Positions 48,736 through 61,575 of a stretch of DNA of 64,000 nucleotides are shown piece by piece. Source of the DNA: Pocillopora verrucosa (lineage: Eukaryota > Cnidaria > Anthozoa > Scleractinia > Pocilloporidae); contig NC_089321.1 of assembly GCF_036669915.1 (NCBI RefSeq), positions 8,294,449 through 8,358,448 of the forward strand, given 5' to 3'. The notes under the pieces were generated by a model, which was given only the letters and a program-made list of their open reading frames with translations, was not told the origin of the DNA and ran no database searches. A program made the position numbers and the translations under genes. Position 1 is the stretch's first letter, and each line of letters begins with the position of its first letter.

Positions 48736-49850
48736 GGTGAGTGTTCGATGTCTTCTGCTTGTTATAAAGAGTAGAGATTTGATTACAGTTTTTTTATAAT
48801 GTTGTGCTTGAATAGTTAAAGCTAAAAAGTTCGATTTGGTCAGTCAATAACGTACGACACACTTGCCAAAACCGTGCGTCGGCGATTAAAATTTCACTTT
48901 TATAGATATGTGCGAGTTTCGCTCTAATTGTACAATTACTATGTAATACACGGTTGGCCATGAAATATTAACAGCTTGCATGCTCGTGATAGCGGCCTCC
49001 TGCGTTCGATCGGTTGAAGAAAGGGGGGAAACGAAGGGTTTGTTGAAGCTAGTTTAACTCTAGTAATACATGAAAATTTGAATGTGACGAAGAACAATCT
49101 TCAATCGTCGACCTGCCAATGTTTGAAATTTAGAAAAACTGAAATGTAGCAATTTAGGATTCCAGCGAGTTTTCCTCGTATGTTAACACTGCAAACACAA
49201 ACATCTTGAGTCATTGCTTCGAACGATGATCTCAAACAGGAGCCCTGTCTCAAAGTATTTTGCATGATCTCGAGCCTTTGGCTTACACAAATGAGGCTAT
49301 GCAAACTTAACATACATGGTGTGGTTCAATTTTATCCTTGGTTCAAATTTTATTTTCTTTTGTTTTTGGGTATTGTAATGTATGATAATGAGTTTGAAAC
49401 AAAGGAAAGTTAAATTTGAACAAGAATAATATTGAACCACAACATATACAAGCGAGCCAGCTTTTAAAACTTTTACCAAAATCAAGGCCGAAATTCGAGT
49501 GTGCTTATTTCACACACTTTAGGATTTGGATTGTGTTTTGTCCATTTAATGTTAATGACTAGGCTGTACGTCTCAACATGGTTAAAATCTATAATTATAT
49601 TACACATGAGCACAATATAACCTCATCTGCCGCACAATGCCTTTTCGAAGTGCATTTGCTTCAGGCACTAAAACGGTAGACAGTCTTTAGCTAATTTACA
49701 TGTCGCGTTGCTAAGCCATTTTGAAATGAGTTTGGCTGGCCTGCTTTGGAAACCCCACATACGGTGACATTCAAACCAAGAAAAATATGACGTATGTGTA
49801 ACAAATGGTTTATAAAAAATTTAGTCTCCAATGATCTCTATTCCTTCCAG
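48736..49850 (+). other. Probable 5'-UTR intron of the first SLC22 gene
   Basis: A near-perfect donor, CGTAAG then GTGAGT, lies at 48731-48741. An acceptor with a clear pyrimidine tract (ATCTCTATTCCTTCCAG) ends at 49850, 14 bp before the start codon. This suggests a non-coding first exon ending at 48735. It is an inference from splice signals. Confidence 0.5.
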
Positions 49851-49864
49851 TTCAACCCCACACC

Positions 49865-52800
49865 ATGACACTCAGTGTGGATGGCTTCCTTACGAAGATT
49901 GGGGGTATGGGACGGTTCCAATGGATGCTGGTCTTTGTGGTGGGTATCATGATGGTGCCTGTCACCTTTCAGCCCCTCATCATGGCGTTCCTTGGATTAG
50001 AGCCCCCCTGGAAATGCGCTCAAAACAGCACCGTTTGCAACTTTACAGGTGAGTAGCCGTGTTCTCCGTTACCTCAGGGGAAGGACGAATGAAAGGGCAT
50101 CAATGGGGTTTTATAAATTGATTTATCGATTTCCTTTTTTGCTTCTAAGTGTGTTTGACTATCTTGCTTTCTGGCTTTAAAGCGATTTTCTTCTGAAAAT
50201 CAAATTTCTCAAGCTTTTGTTCCTCACTTTGTTCGGTGATTTCCGTTCTATTAACATATTGTGTTTGTTTTTGCCTTTTTAGAAGAATTCGATATGTCAT
50301 CGAATAACCCGAACAAGGATTTCAGATGCGATATTGATGACAGTGAATGGGAGTTCACTAAACCATACACATCCATCGTCACAGAGGTGGGCCCAACTTC
50401 ATCTCACTTCGAATCATCACGCCGTAAAATCTCCAATAAGTCCCCTTGATAAGGCTATAAGTTCTGATAAGTACCTACTTTCTAATTTTTCCCCTTCCAC
50501 CCTCCCCCCCCCCCCCTCCCTCCGCTTCCCTTAGTTTAAAACTTCACATCGAAAAACTGTGCCAGTACCAAAAATACGTTATCTATGGAATGCAAATTAA
50601 ATAACCTTCGATTTCTGATCAACAGTGGCGCTTGGTGTGTTCCTGGTCCACATTGGCTTGGGTGACTACCTCGATCCAGTTCCTAGGCTGGCTTTTTGGT
50701 AACGTGGTGTTCGGTGTCTTATCTGACAAGTATGGCCGCCGAAAAGTTCTCTTCTTTTCATGCAGTATGGTTTGTTGGGTGGCATTTGTCAGTTCGTTTG
50801 TTCCTTGGTATTGGTTATATGCTGTCCTAAGGTTCATGATCGGCTTTGGTCTCGGTATGTATGAATGGTAGTTACAGAACACTAGATAGGATCGAACTAA
50901 CAGACTTGATCCGTCATAGATCTGAATTCAATTGAATTCGCTCTATGATTGGTAAGGCAAATGCATGTCACCTTCTCGACCAATCAGAGCAAAACTAAAA
51001 CGATTTGCGATTTGGAAAGTCGCTTCATACAGTTTCTTTTTGAGCTCTCATTAGCTCTTTTTAAAATCTTCCTTGGCTCTGATTGGCTGTTGTGATTACA
51101 AATGCAGGGGGAGCCATTGTGTGCCTCTTCATTATGGCAACTGAATTCGTGGACCCCAATCACCGCGCCATGGCAGGCACCTTTGCGTGGTATTTTTGGA
51201 CTGGGGCCTTGATGCTGGTGGCTCTGTTGGCTTACCTGATTAGGGACTGGAGGAAACTTTCTATCGCCACCTCGGCACCAGGCCTCGTGCTTTTCATCTT
51301 TTGGATGTAAGATGGCGACGAGTTTTGATTGCTTTATATAGTGGTCGGAACCTGCTTGAGTCAAGCAAACGGCGTAAATATAAAAATTTGTTTTTAATAC
51401 AGACTAGTTCCTGAATCAGTACGCTGGCTGACGACGCATCAACGAGTCGAAGAGGCGGAGAACATTCTTAAGCGAGTGGCAAAAATCAACAAAAAGTCCA
51501 TGCCCGAGGAGAACTTGGGTCTGCCTGACGATCAGAGGACTACAGAGAAGGAGGCTGGGTTTATGGATTTGTTTGGATCCCGCTCGATGACGAAGAAAAC
51601 TATCATCTCTTGGATCTCTTGGTGAGAGAATAAATTGAGGATTTTTAAGCCTCTATAAACTATTCTGATAATCTATCTCTAACTGCCTGTGTGTGCATTG
51701 ATTTATTTGTAGTTTATGCAATTTTTTAAATTGAATGTCGAAATTCATCCGGAATTTCTTTGGTTTTGCTTTACTTCGCTCTGTGATTGGTTCAGAAAAT
51801 TCGCGCCAATTTCTCGACCAATCAGATTCAAAAATAAAGCCAATCACGCCTTGGTCACGCCAGTTTTGCTGCGCTTCTGGCAGTTTGCTTGTATTCACTT
51901 TGGATTCTCTCGACTGCTTTGTTCTGATTGGCCATGATGATTACTTTCGCTTCGTTTTACGACACTTAATCGAAAGATGAGCTTTAAATTCTATCGATTA
52001 ATTATTTTTACTCATCAAAGTGTCGTTTGTTTGTGTTATTCGTTATTCACTTATTTTTCTAATTCCCCATATTTAAAAGTAATTTGTTTATTGACAGTGT
52101 ACCTACCTGTATATTTTTACCTACCCACAAAATGTAACAATACACGATTTAAATAGGCACCTGACTAGTAAAGCTTCCTGTGGCTACTTCGGGATCTTTG
52201 CTATCAACTTGTCTATTTAAGATATATTTTGTAAAATTTTACTCTCATTTATCTTAGGTACAAGTGAATTGCCTATGTTGTGCGAGTCGCCACTCGACGT
52301 ATTTTCGATATCATACATCTGTCACTATCTCAATCCTTCTTGGCTGCAGGCGCACCGTCTGTTTTCTGCTTTCTTGACAATTCCTGCTTGGAACCCAGAA
52401 CTCGACAAAACAGAATGACATTTTTACCTTCCACAAAGGAACGATCTTGTAAAATTCTAACCAGTTCATTTTCTTTTCCTAACAGGTTTGTCAACGCACA
52501 AGTATACTTTGGTGTTTCGTTAGGTTCTGTCATGTTGGGTGGTAACATTTATCTCAATTTTTTCCTAACTTCGCTGGTCGAACTTCCTGGCAATGCCTTC
52601 GCTATTTACGCCATGAACAGGTTGGTTGTCATAATCGTAATCTCTGTCTTAACTTCATTTTGCTTTCGTTATTTTCACAGCTGGACGCGCGTTTCTCCGC
52701 ACATGGGAAGATTTTACACGGGTCGGGGAGAGGTTTACCGGGGTCTGACACTAATACCCAGATCCCTTGCAGAGCTCTAAACGGCTTTCATTGCACAAGG

Positions 52801-54677
52801 TCTCAAACTTTCCCGCGGGCGAAAAAACACTCGTGCCGTTACACTAATAATAAGGGCCTGCCGATGCACTAAGCTCAGATAATTTTCAGGGCACTTATAT
52901 GCTCCACTTTTTTCAAGTAACTGTAAAAAAGCGATCGATAATATCATTTTCATCCATTTTTTGTTTCATTAGTAATTTTCTTACTTTTTTCACTGCAACA
53001 TAAATTTGTTTTCATTAAGCATTCTCGTTCATCCTTTTTTGAAAATACTTTTGGTTGTATCTTACTGACCTCTGATCCTTTTTTTCTTTTCTAGATTTGG
53101 TCGAAAGAAAGTAGTTGTGATAGGTTTAGTTGTGGCAGCCATATCAAATCTATTAGTTACTGTTTTTCCTTCTGATCCTGATAATTCAGGTGAGGTGGAT
53201 TTTGGACAAAATCTTTCTTTTCTCGTTTCACATTTCGACCTTCACCCACTGTTAGGTAGGACTGGCCTCTCAGTTACATTCTTGGTAGTATAGTATTGTA
53301 TCTCTAGGCCCACTTTGAGAAACAATTTTTTCTTATATTTCAGCTTTGCAGAAACAGGAATACTAATCGACAGATCCTAGTTAACACCCCTAACTCTCTC
53401 GTTTTGTCCACCTTTGTTCTCCTACCTGTCCCTGCCGTTCATTTCGTAAAACGTGCCGAAATTGTAAACGGTACGGTAGTAGCGCTGTCACATCGTTTTG
53501 GGATACCCAAAACGCTGTGACATCGGCTGACGAAGATTGACGGAAATTTGGGTCGAGTAAGGACCGTCCCCTTTTTTTCACCCCTCCGCTACTGTTGCAT
53601 TACCATTTACTACAGCGCTTTGTTTAAGTAACTAAAGGCCTACCACAGGCCATCCTGCTTATACCCTTTTACGTTGTCAGTGATTTCTCTTTTTTCTCAA
53701 TTTTACTCTGTAGGATACGCAGCAGGACGTATCATCTTTGCTATGATTGGGAAGTTCTCTGTTATGAATTCGTTTGACGCCATTTTTGTGTTCTCCTCAG
53801 AGTTGTTCCCGACTGTAGTGCGGTAGGGAACATGTTTGCGAACGTTATTTTCAAGTTATCAAACAAAGTTTCCCCTCTCTTATTGGAAATCTTTAAGTGG
53901 TACACAAAGCTGCCAGTTTCGTTTATACTGATCTATGGTTAGTGGTCGGTTAGCTTGCGTAGCATGCGCTAAATTTAACTAGGGGCGAGTGATTTTGTCA
54001 GGCAAGCCACATGCTTGTATGACTCTCGCCATCTTGCCTTTGTTCGTTAACCATGAATCCTAAGGTACTTAAAAATTGTCATCCAGAATAATTAAAGTTT
54101 GTTTTACCTTCGATTATTATATTTTTAATAGCCATTTAAACTCGGTTCTGCAACGGCGCTGCTAACAACGGATTGTTTTGGTCCCCGCATTTTTCGGACA
54201 AGAATTCAAGTGCGAAAGGGAAGTTGTCTTGTTCTAAAAGTAATTAAAAGTAAAAATTTTCTCTTCTCACAGAAATATCGGCCTCGGTTCATCTTCAGCT
54301 GCGGGCCGTTTTGGTGCGATCACATCACCATTTGTGTTAAGCTTGGTATGTACGACCCTATGATGAACTAAGAATTAAAGAACTGATTTGTGAGACTGAA
54401 GTGAAAAATAACGTACATGACCCTTAGCAGTGCTTAAACCCAACCTGAACAAACTTTTTTTTTGCAGAGTAAGTACATGGTTCAGCTTCCTTATATTATC
54501 ATGGCGGTAGATGCCTTTGTGGCAGGAATTCTGTGCCTTCTCCTCCCTGAGACTAATAACACTCCGACAGCCGAGACACTTAAGGGTGCTGAAGCTTCCG
54601 GCGCTACTGATCTAGGCCTGTTGGCAGCAAAAGGCGAAGACGAAGAGGAGGACCCCGAGAAAATGACTGTAATGTAG
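49865..54677 (+). CDS. SLC22-family organic ion transporter, paralogue 1
   Basis: A plasma-membrane major-facilitator carrier of small organic cations, anions or zwitterions. The substrate cannot be told from sequence. Ten exons: 49865-50048, 50283-50386, 50626-50854, 51108-51306, 51403-51621, 52486-52620, 53095-53189, 53714-53822, 54273-54345 and 54468-54677. Phases agree and give 518 residues, a little under the usual ~550. The N-terminus (MTLSVDGFLTKIGGMGRFQW) and the large extracellular loop after TM1, with Cys residues and N-glycosylation sites NST and NFT, are typical. MFS motif GVLSDKYGRRKVL follows TM2. PESVRWL, the TM8-9 loop FGRKKVV and the late motif ELFPTVVRN are SLC22 hallmarks. 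The C-tail is acidic. Exon sizes 229, 199, 219, 135, 109 and 73 equal those of the minus-strand paralogue, but this gene has an extra intron in the first extracellular loop. Confidence 0.92.
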
Positions 54678-56722
54678 GGAGATCTACAGCTAGGAAGAGG
54701 GTTAGTACCTAAAGTCCACTCCTGGTCAGCGTCAACGATGTAAATTAGTATCTAATTCCCAACACTTTGTAGTTTCTTGGACGGAAAATTTTACTTAAAC
54801 TTTCTGCTTGTTTATTAGAGGAACAGAAGGAAACAGCAGTGCTTTTAATCTAAGGCAGGCTTTCTTTACTACAGAAGTAGTTTTTGAGTAGACATTCTCG
54901 GTTTGGCGTACATGCAGTGGTTTGAGTTTTTGAAGAGATTTTAGAGTTCTAGACGACATGTTTCCAGAGGTAAAACTGTATACCAGCGAGCCATTGGGAA
55001 ATCCAATTGCGTTTTTAAAAGTTACTGATACGAAAAGTGGGCATTTAATCGGAACTAGTACAAAAGATCGTCTTCTCTTTTAAATTCGGGTTGTAAGGCC
55101 ATCGATCGATCGTTTCTACCAAGTGCACTTTTCACCATTTTTCGTAACTCTACTCCAGTTACAAAAATCTACTACATGTCAAGTATTAGACCGCAAGTAG
55201 TCACGCCTTTTCGGCGAAGTCCGTTTCGCGTCCCAGAAAAATCGGCGGAAAAGGAGACTGATGATAACGCGCCGCGCGGAACTCCAGGAGAGAGGTACGC
55301 AAAAAGTACCAAAAGAGTTCCGTACAACGTGTTGACGCCAATTTCTATCTTTTTTGTTGTTTTGTTTTTTATTTTTACCCGCGCGCCAGACTTCGCCAAA
55401 AAGGAGGGACTTCTCCAGTCTAGTATAGTAGTATAGTATAGTAACATTAATTAATCATAGGAGTTATTAAAACTGTTCGATTAAAGCTGGTTTATTTATA
55501 TTTAGTTAATGCCACTGACCAAATACAACCCTATCCTTGGTGAAAAGAGTGCGTTTTGAACAGGCGTGAGTTATTCAGACGGGCACTCGCGAGCTAACGA
55601 GCAAGAAGTCACGCGACAGATCACTCATGGAGAAAAAAAGAGCACTTTATTAATTGTTGGTATTTTTTATAACAAAACTAAATGCAAAATACAAATTTTG
55701 AGGGGCTACGATATAAAGATTGCTAGAGATTCCCGAAATGTCACCGTATCCATGGTAACCATTCCTTTTCAGGACTACTCGGACCTCACTATAAAAACTA
55801 CATTTATCGTTATGAATTGTAACTGCGAATCTAAATGGTTTTGCCGAGGGAAATGTCGGTCAGACGTGAAAGCTGAGTAAATACAATACTTTTTGAAGAA
55901 GGAAGCATAGACAAATCTGCTAATTCTGGAGCTTAGTCAAGAGATAAATCTGTCACGAAAGAGAATAATTTCGATTATTTTTTTTAAAAAGATAATCAGA
56001 GTAATGTCCTAAGAGATAAAAAGATATTCAAAATGATTTCCTAAGTTATAAAAATGTGCAAAAAAATGTTTTTATCCAAAGTAGGATGTCCTCTTAAGCC
56101 TGGAACATAACCTAAATACTTTTCACTTTCTTCGGCTCAGACAAGTAAGGGAATTTCCGCGCATTAGAATTTATAGCAAGGCAGTGTAAGCATTGTTTGC
56201 TTTCATTTTAAGGAATAGTGTCGCGAAACTGACGCACGTACAGTAAATAGTTCTATATTAGAAAATCTCTTCTTTGTAGAGAGAAGTTATTGGAATATGA
56301 CCAGGAAGAATTTTAAAGGTCAATTTGTAAGAGTCAGTTCACCTAGTAGATATCATTCATTAACTAAAGGTGATTCCACAGAAAGAAAAGAGGTCAAACG
56401 ATTTTTTGTAACTTTCCTTGAATGTTCCCTACCAATCTTTGTTTCGATAACTGCAATGAAAAAGTAAGTCACCGTGTTTGTTAAAGAGATCTAATAGACC
56501 AAATTTACCTCGTACATTGACTGTAAAAACCAATACCATGTTCTACGAATGCGCGCGCTTATTGCGCAATACAGCATACGCAGTGCAATAATGAAGAATC
56601 ACCTCAACAGATTCTGCCTTCGTTGAAACATTTAAGTCCAAAACTAACACTTGTCATAACTTGAAGGAGAACCAAAAGAAGTACTTCGGAAAGATAAACA
56701 TAAACTAAAAGAGAAAACACAA
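54678..56722. other. Interval between convergent SLC22 genes
   Basis: It holds the two 3' UTRs and no further exon. At about 55200-55410 the edges 'ccttttcggcgaagtccg' and 'ccagacttcgccaaaaagg' are inverted relatives, suggesting a decayed inverted-repeat element. Open frames on both strands across it are a by-product of this symmetry. A short TATAG repeat follows (55425-55441). Confidence 0.45.
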
Positions 56723-59700
56723 TCACAAAGATGTAGCGTAATCTACGAGGTTTGCTCTGCTGTTTGTGGTGTCTTTCACCGTGTCGGCCATGGTGAGTTG
56801 CTTGCCATCGGCGTCTTCCTTCTCTTTGTAATCTACGGCTGATTTCAATGCCATATATGCTTCTTCTGTGCTTTCGGTTTCCATAGTTTCAGCAGTTGGC
56901 AAGTCTTTTGTCTCTGGCAGAGTCTGGCACAGGATTCCCGCTAACAATGCATTGCCTCCCATGATGCCGTACGGGAGGAGTGGGTGAGTAAATCGCTATG
57001 AGAAAGTAAAATATCAGAGGCAGACGAGATAAGTTTAATTTTGAAATGAAAGCTATAAGGAAACCCGGATTGTATTGCGATTATTTTCTCTACACTGCAA
57101 TTGATTCAGATAACGCGCTTTTTCTCAACCAATCAGATACAAAAACAAACCCAACGACGTAAAGGTCACGTGCGTTTTCCCGTGCTTGAAGCTGTTACAT
57201 CCTTTTACTTTGGGTTATCATCAGTTCTTGGCAAGTTTATCTTTGTTCTGATTTATTGTTGTAATTATTTCGGTATTTTCCCATCTAATTTTAATTAAAG
57301 CGCGCTAATGGCAAAGCAAAACAAGGAAGTGTAATTATCTGGTCTATTTTATATAAGAAAAAAAAAAAAGAAAAAAATCCTCACCAGATGAATTACATAA
57401 GAAGATAAAAACGAGCCAACCCGACCAGAGGCTGTTGATGTGCCCATTCCTATGTTTCTGTGAAGAAAGATGAACCAAAAAGTTATAATCAGAATGGGTA
57501 TTCTGTTTGCTGCACAAAATCATCGCCAAGAATATTGGTGTGGAGCGTAAAGCATTCTCAAAACGATCACCAAGAAGGGCATTGTAATTGGTCAGGAAAA
57601 CAAAAGTGCCCGAAATGTTTTTATAACAGTAAGTTACTAAGGCACTGTCTTTGACAAAAGCTCTCGAAGTCACTGATAAATTAAAAAACGCTAAAAGTTT
57701 ACGCTGTTGAGTGAAAAATAATACCTGATGCATTGTAGTTAGTTAGGAAAACAAAAATGCCTAATTTTTCTGTAACAGACAGTTACTAAAGGCCCTTTCT
57801 GACAAATGCTGTAGAAGTCATTAGTAAACTAAAAACGCGAAATTTTACATCATTCTGAGTGAAAAATTCTACCTGATGACTGTTGGGAAGAGTTCCGCAG
57901 CGTAAACATAGACGGCATCAAATGAGATGAACACAAAGAACTTTGCTGACATCGCCATAAGAATACGACCAGCCATGAACCCTGAAAACAGAGCAAGGGT
58001 AAAAACAAATCAGTTTCATGCAAGTGCTACATGGCTTTTTTACTTGCATCGATACTTGTTTAGCTTGTTGCAGGCATAGTTTTGCTGGAGGGAAAAAAAA
58101 CAGCATACCGAAAAAAGACCTCTCTCCTTGTAAAACCCATTCGATGCTGTTAATCCCAGTAGTATGCAGGACGCATGTCAGATAAGAACTTAGTATGAAG
58201 TTTAACTGGCCGAAGAGTTCTGAATAGCTCATTTGGAAGAGCACCCAATCGCGACATCGAACCAGGCCGGGTTGGAATCCTTATGAGGGACAGGTGACGA
58301 ATTTTAACAACTTGTTTTTCCATTCGAATGAAACAGCGGAAAAATCGCTGATTCAACAAAGTCGTACTCATCAAAAGGGTACTAATGCGCATGCTTTGCT
58401 CCTAGGGTAACTGATCGCAGACTAAAATCGACTGAAAGTTTTTTTACAATCCTTTACAGTTCCTTCGTCGTGTCATTAGAACTTATCGCTCGCTTTTTTC
58501 TGTTCTGTCAATCTGGTCGAACATTCGAAAAAAGAAATGGAATGAAAAGGACAGTACAAGGGAGAAGATGAGGAGTTAACCCAGCAAATATGATGGTACG
58601 ACCTCATCCAGTATGAATCATACCTTTATCGTTCCCCGGATCATACATTGTACATAACACTGCACCAGTTGAGGCGAGCGCAGCAAGGATCAGGAAATAA
58701 ACCAAAGGCTTTTTGCGGCCGAACCTAGTGCACATAAAAACACAGGGAAGAATGAAATATTGACATTCTGATAAAAAAAAAAAGTTTGATTGACAGGACA
58801 ATTCTCGCCTTAAGAAAGCTGCATTAGGTACTGAGCGCTTCTGTCACCACTCACCTTCCCATGATCCAGATGGCCACGAAATTGGCGGGAAACTCTATAA
58901 CGGAGGTCAGGAAGAAATTCAGGTACATGTTGCCACCAAGAGTTGGAGTGCTGAACGATACACCATAATAAACTATGCCGTTTACAAACCTGTAAAGGAA
59001 AGCTTCCAGATGACCGCAAAGCATTGTATCACTAAGAATTTGTTGTGGACACTAGCCCTGGGTTTACCAAAGTATTTTTACAGCTCTCACATCTGCTAAT
59101 TATTCTTGACAACAGCAAAGATAAACAGTAGTTTTTAAGTCTGTAAGCTGGCTTTGAATTAGGACGCTCCATGATTGGCTCAAAAAACTCACTTTCTCAA
59201 CCAATCAGATTCATACAAAAACCATTGATCTCTCGCGTTTTCCCGCGCTTTCCTTTGGTTTAAATTCAGTCTTGCGAAACTCTTTGAAACACGCTGTAGG
59301 CACCTTTGCTACTTACTTACCAGGCATACCAAGACACCAGAGTTCTGTGAACCATTTTCTTGGTTCGAAATAAATCTCTGATGTCACCTATCTGTTGAAC
59401 TTTCCCATCAGCACACGGGTTGTATAGAGGTTCCTCTGGGTATTTCTTCTTGTTTGTTGCTGCGATTTCCCGAAGGATTTCTTCCGTCTCAGAAAGCTTA
59501 CCCTTGAGTAGTAGATACCTCGACGATTCCGGAACAAACCTTGAAACAAGATTAAGGACAATAGAAATTTCTTCGTATCCAACTGTGTAGTAAAAGTCAT
59601 ACTGCCTTGTAACTTGGAAACTGTGGGAGAGTTTTTAGTCTTCAAAGTCTTAGATGACCGGGAGTTTAGTGTTTCTCCTCATGGACGTATTGGATCCTAA

Positions 59701-61534
59701 ATTTTCCCTACCCTCTGCTGTTACCTCTTGAACGTCTGAATGGAAAGAGTCGTAGAGACTCTGTGACAGTGTCTCGTTTAAAGACAGAAAAATGAGCTAA
59801 AGCCATGAGGGTACCATGAGAAACAATAATTGCGAATTCGACGAGTTCCAGAACTCATAAAATTCACACATATTTTGCTGCATTATGCGTTACCTCACAG
59901 GTCGAGTTTGATACCACTCCTGTGCATCCCCTCCCCTGCTTGGAAAGTCTTATATTTACTCACCTCCACGCCAAAATAGAAATCAGGCCGGGTGCAGAAC
60001 ACATGATTGACAGCATCCTCCAGTCACGCACCGCATACGCTAATCCTGCCAACGTAACAAGACCCAGAGCCCACGAGTAAAACAGTGACGTGCCAGCGAC
60101 ATGCCGGTGCCTCTTGCCGACAAATTCTGTTGCCAACACGTACATTCCCATGGATCCGCCCCCTAAAAAATTGGTACAAGAATAAAAAAATATTGTTCAT
60201 ACTAAGAGAAGTAAGCGCTGCTTTACCGTGAATTAGTGCAATATTCAGAAGCCAGATATCGACGTTAGTAATTATATAAAATTTAAAAATCATTCATGTA
60301 CGCGACGCGGTCAGTCTGCTGGCCGTTCTCTAACTGTCTCAGCCTGTAGGACCAGCAATTTTCAACCTTCGTACTTTGTTCGAATAGTTGAAATATTGTT
60401 TTTAATGTAGCTCTTCCTAGACATTTTATCTCTCTGGGTTATTTTAAATTATTTTTAAAAACAACTGTAAGTCTCTTTCAATGTCAGTTTTTGATGTGGT
60501 CCATCTCTTAAGACGTGAACCTGTACGTTTCAATCGAGAGTCCAGCACGCTTACAGATAAGATTAAACGGTTAAAACTATAGCAATAATAAACGTATAAT
60601 CAGAGAAAAATTCGTAAATGTTATGAACTCTATACCTATACTTAAACCTGTACAGAGTCTGAACAGGATAAACAGCCAGAAATGATGTGGAAAGGAGGCA
60701 AGAAGGCCAAACAAACTTGTAGTGAACGTAAAGATCAGCAAAACGGGTTTACGGCCGATTTTATCAGAAAGAACACCTCCACCAAGTGCACCAACCAACC
60801 AGCCAGCGAACACGAGAGATGTGGAAAGGCTCGACAGAATGGCATTATCACAAACTAAGTCAAACTGAAATGCATAACATAGCGGAGGTATAAATGGTAT
60901 GTTCGAAAACATACACAAAAACAAAAGAGATTTAACAGCGATTGTATGCAAACCCGACAAATGTGCAAGCAGCACAAATAACCAGTGCAAATACGAAAGA
61001 ATCAAATTAAGAACTAAAAGAGGGTTAAAACCTGAAAAATATTTTACATCATATTGGCGCAGAATAGTCCTAGTGTTAAAATCTTCTTGTGGTAGAATTT
61101 ATGATACTAAAACCCTCTTTTGAAAATTCTGAATTCCTCTGTTACTTCACCCTCTCCGTCACATCCTCCTCCTAAGAGGTCACTACTTACACCTCTAATT
61201 TCCATCCAGTCACAGGTTTTCTTTTGTAATTTAATTAAATTTGAGTGAGTTGAATTACCGTTGTGACTACAGATGTAAAATCGTCAGCAAACTTCCAGGA
61301 TTCTCTAGGCATTTTACATCGCCGTTCATCCGTAGCGTCAAATTGACCACTAATGTTACAATGGCTGTTATTACCGGCGCACATCCATTTCGGTTCAGCC
61401 GAGATGAAGCTGGGCAACATCACCTGGTATGTTAAATTAATCATTTCAATGTAACTCAAGATGATTATGAGACGGATCTGGTACAAACCCATGCTGCCAA
61501 TTTTCTCCAACACTTCATCCACACTCAAAGCCAT
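56723..61534 (-). CDS. SLC22-family organic ion transporter, paralogue 2
   Basis: A plasma-membrane organic-ion carrier of the major facilitator superfamily; substrate unknown. Nine minus-strand exons: 61259-61534, 60636-60864, 59964-60162, 59321-59539, 58855-58989, 58624-58724, 57873-57981, 57385-57457 and 56723-56995. They join in frame to 537 residues. It begins MALSVDEVLEKIGSMGLYQ; an upstream in-frame TTG is not a start. The first extracellular loop has Cys residues and sites NNS and NIS. Family motifs are GVLSDKIGRKPVL, PESSRYL, GGNMYLNFFLTSVIEFPANF, FGRKKPLV, AAELFPTVIRN and LPETKDLPTAET. The C-tail is acidic and longer than in paralogue 1. A likely acceptor at 61576-61577 (TATTTTAG on the minus strand) implies a separate non-coding first exon further right. 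Confidence 0.93.
58200..58310 (+). mobile_element. tRNA-derived SINE fragment
   Basis: TAGCTCATTTGGAAGAGCAC (A-box-like) at about 58224 is followed by GGGTTGGAATCC (B-box-like) about 40 bp later. The spacing is tRNA-like, but the flanks do not form an acceptor stem. It lies in the SLC22 intron 57982-58623. Confidence 0.5.
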
Positions 61535-61575
61535 TTTCAGTTTCAAGGCGATCGCACCAAGTTTTCGAGGTGGGA

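Noticed and set aside
52280-52780. 166-codon plus-strand open frame
   Set aside because: It reads through an intron, across SLC22 exon 52486-52620, and on past its donor site. Only the exon part has family sequence.
55172-55447. Open frames on both strands in the inter-SLC22 gap
   Set aside because: They arise from an inverted-repeat element; neither shows a splice structure or known motif.
57344-57733. 129-codon minus-strand open frame
   Set aside because: It runs through SLC22 exon 57385-57457 in the wrong frame and into intron; its start is not supported.
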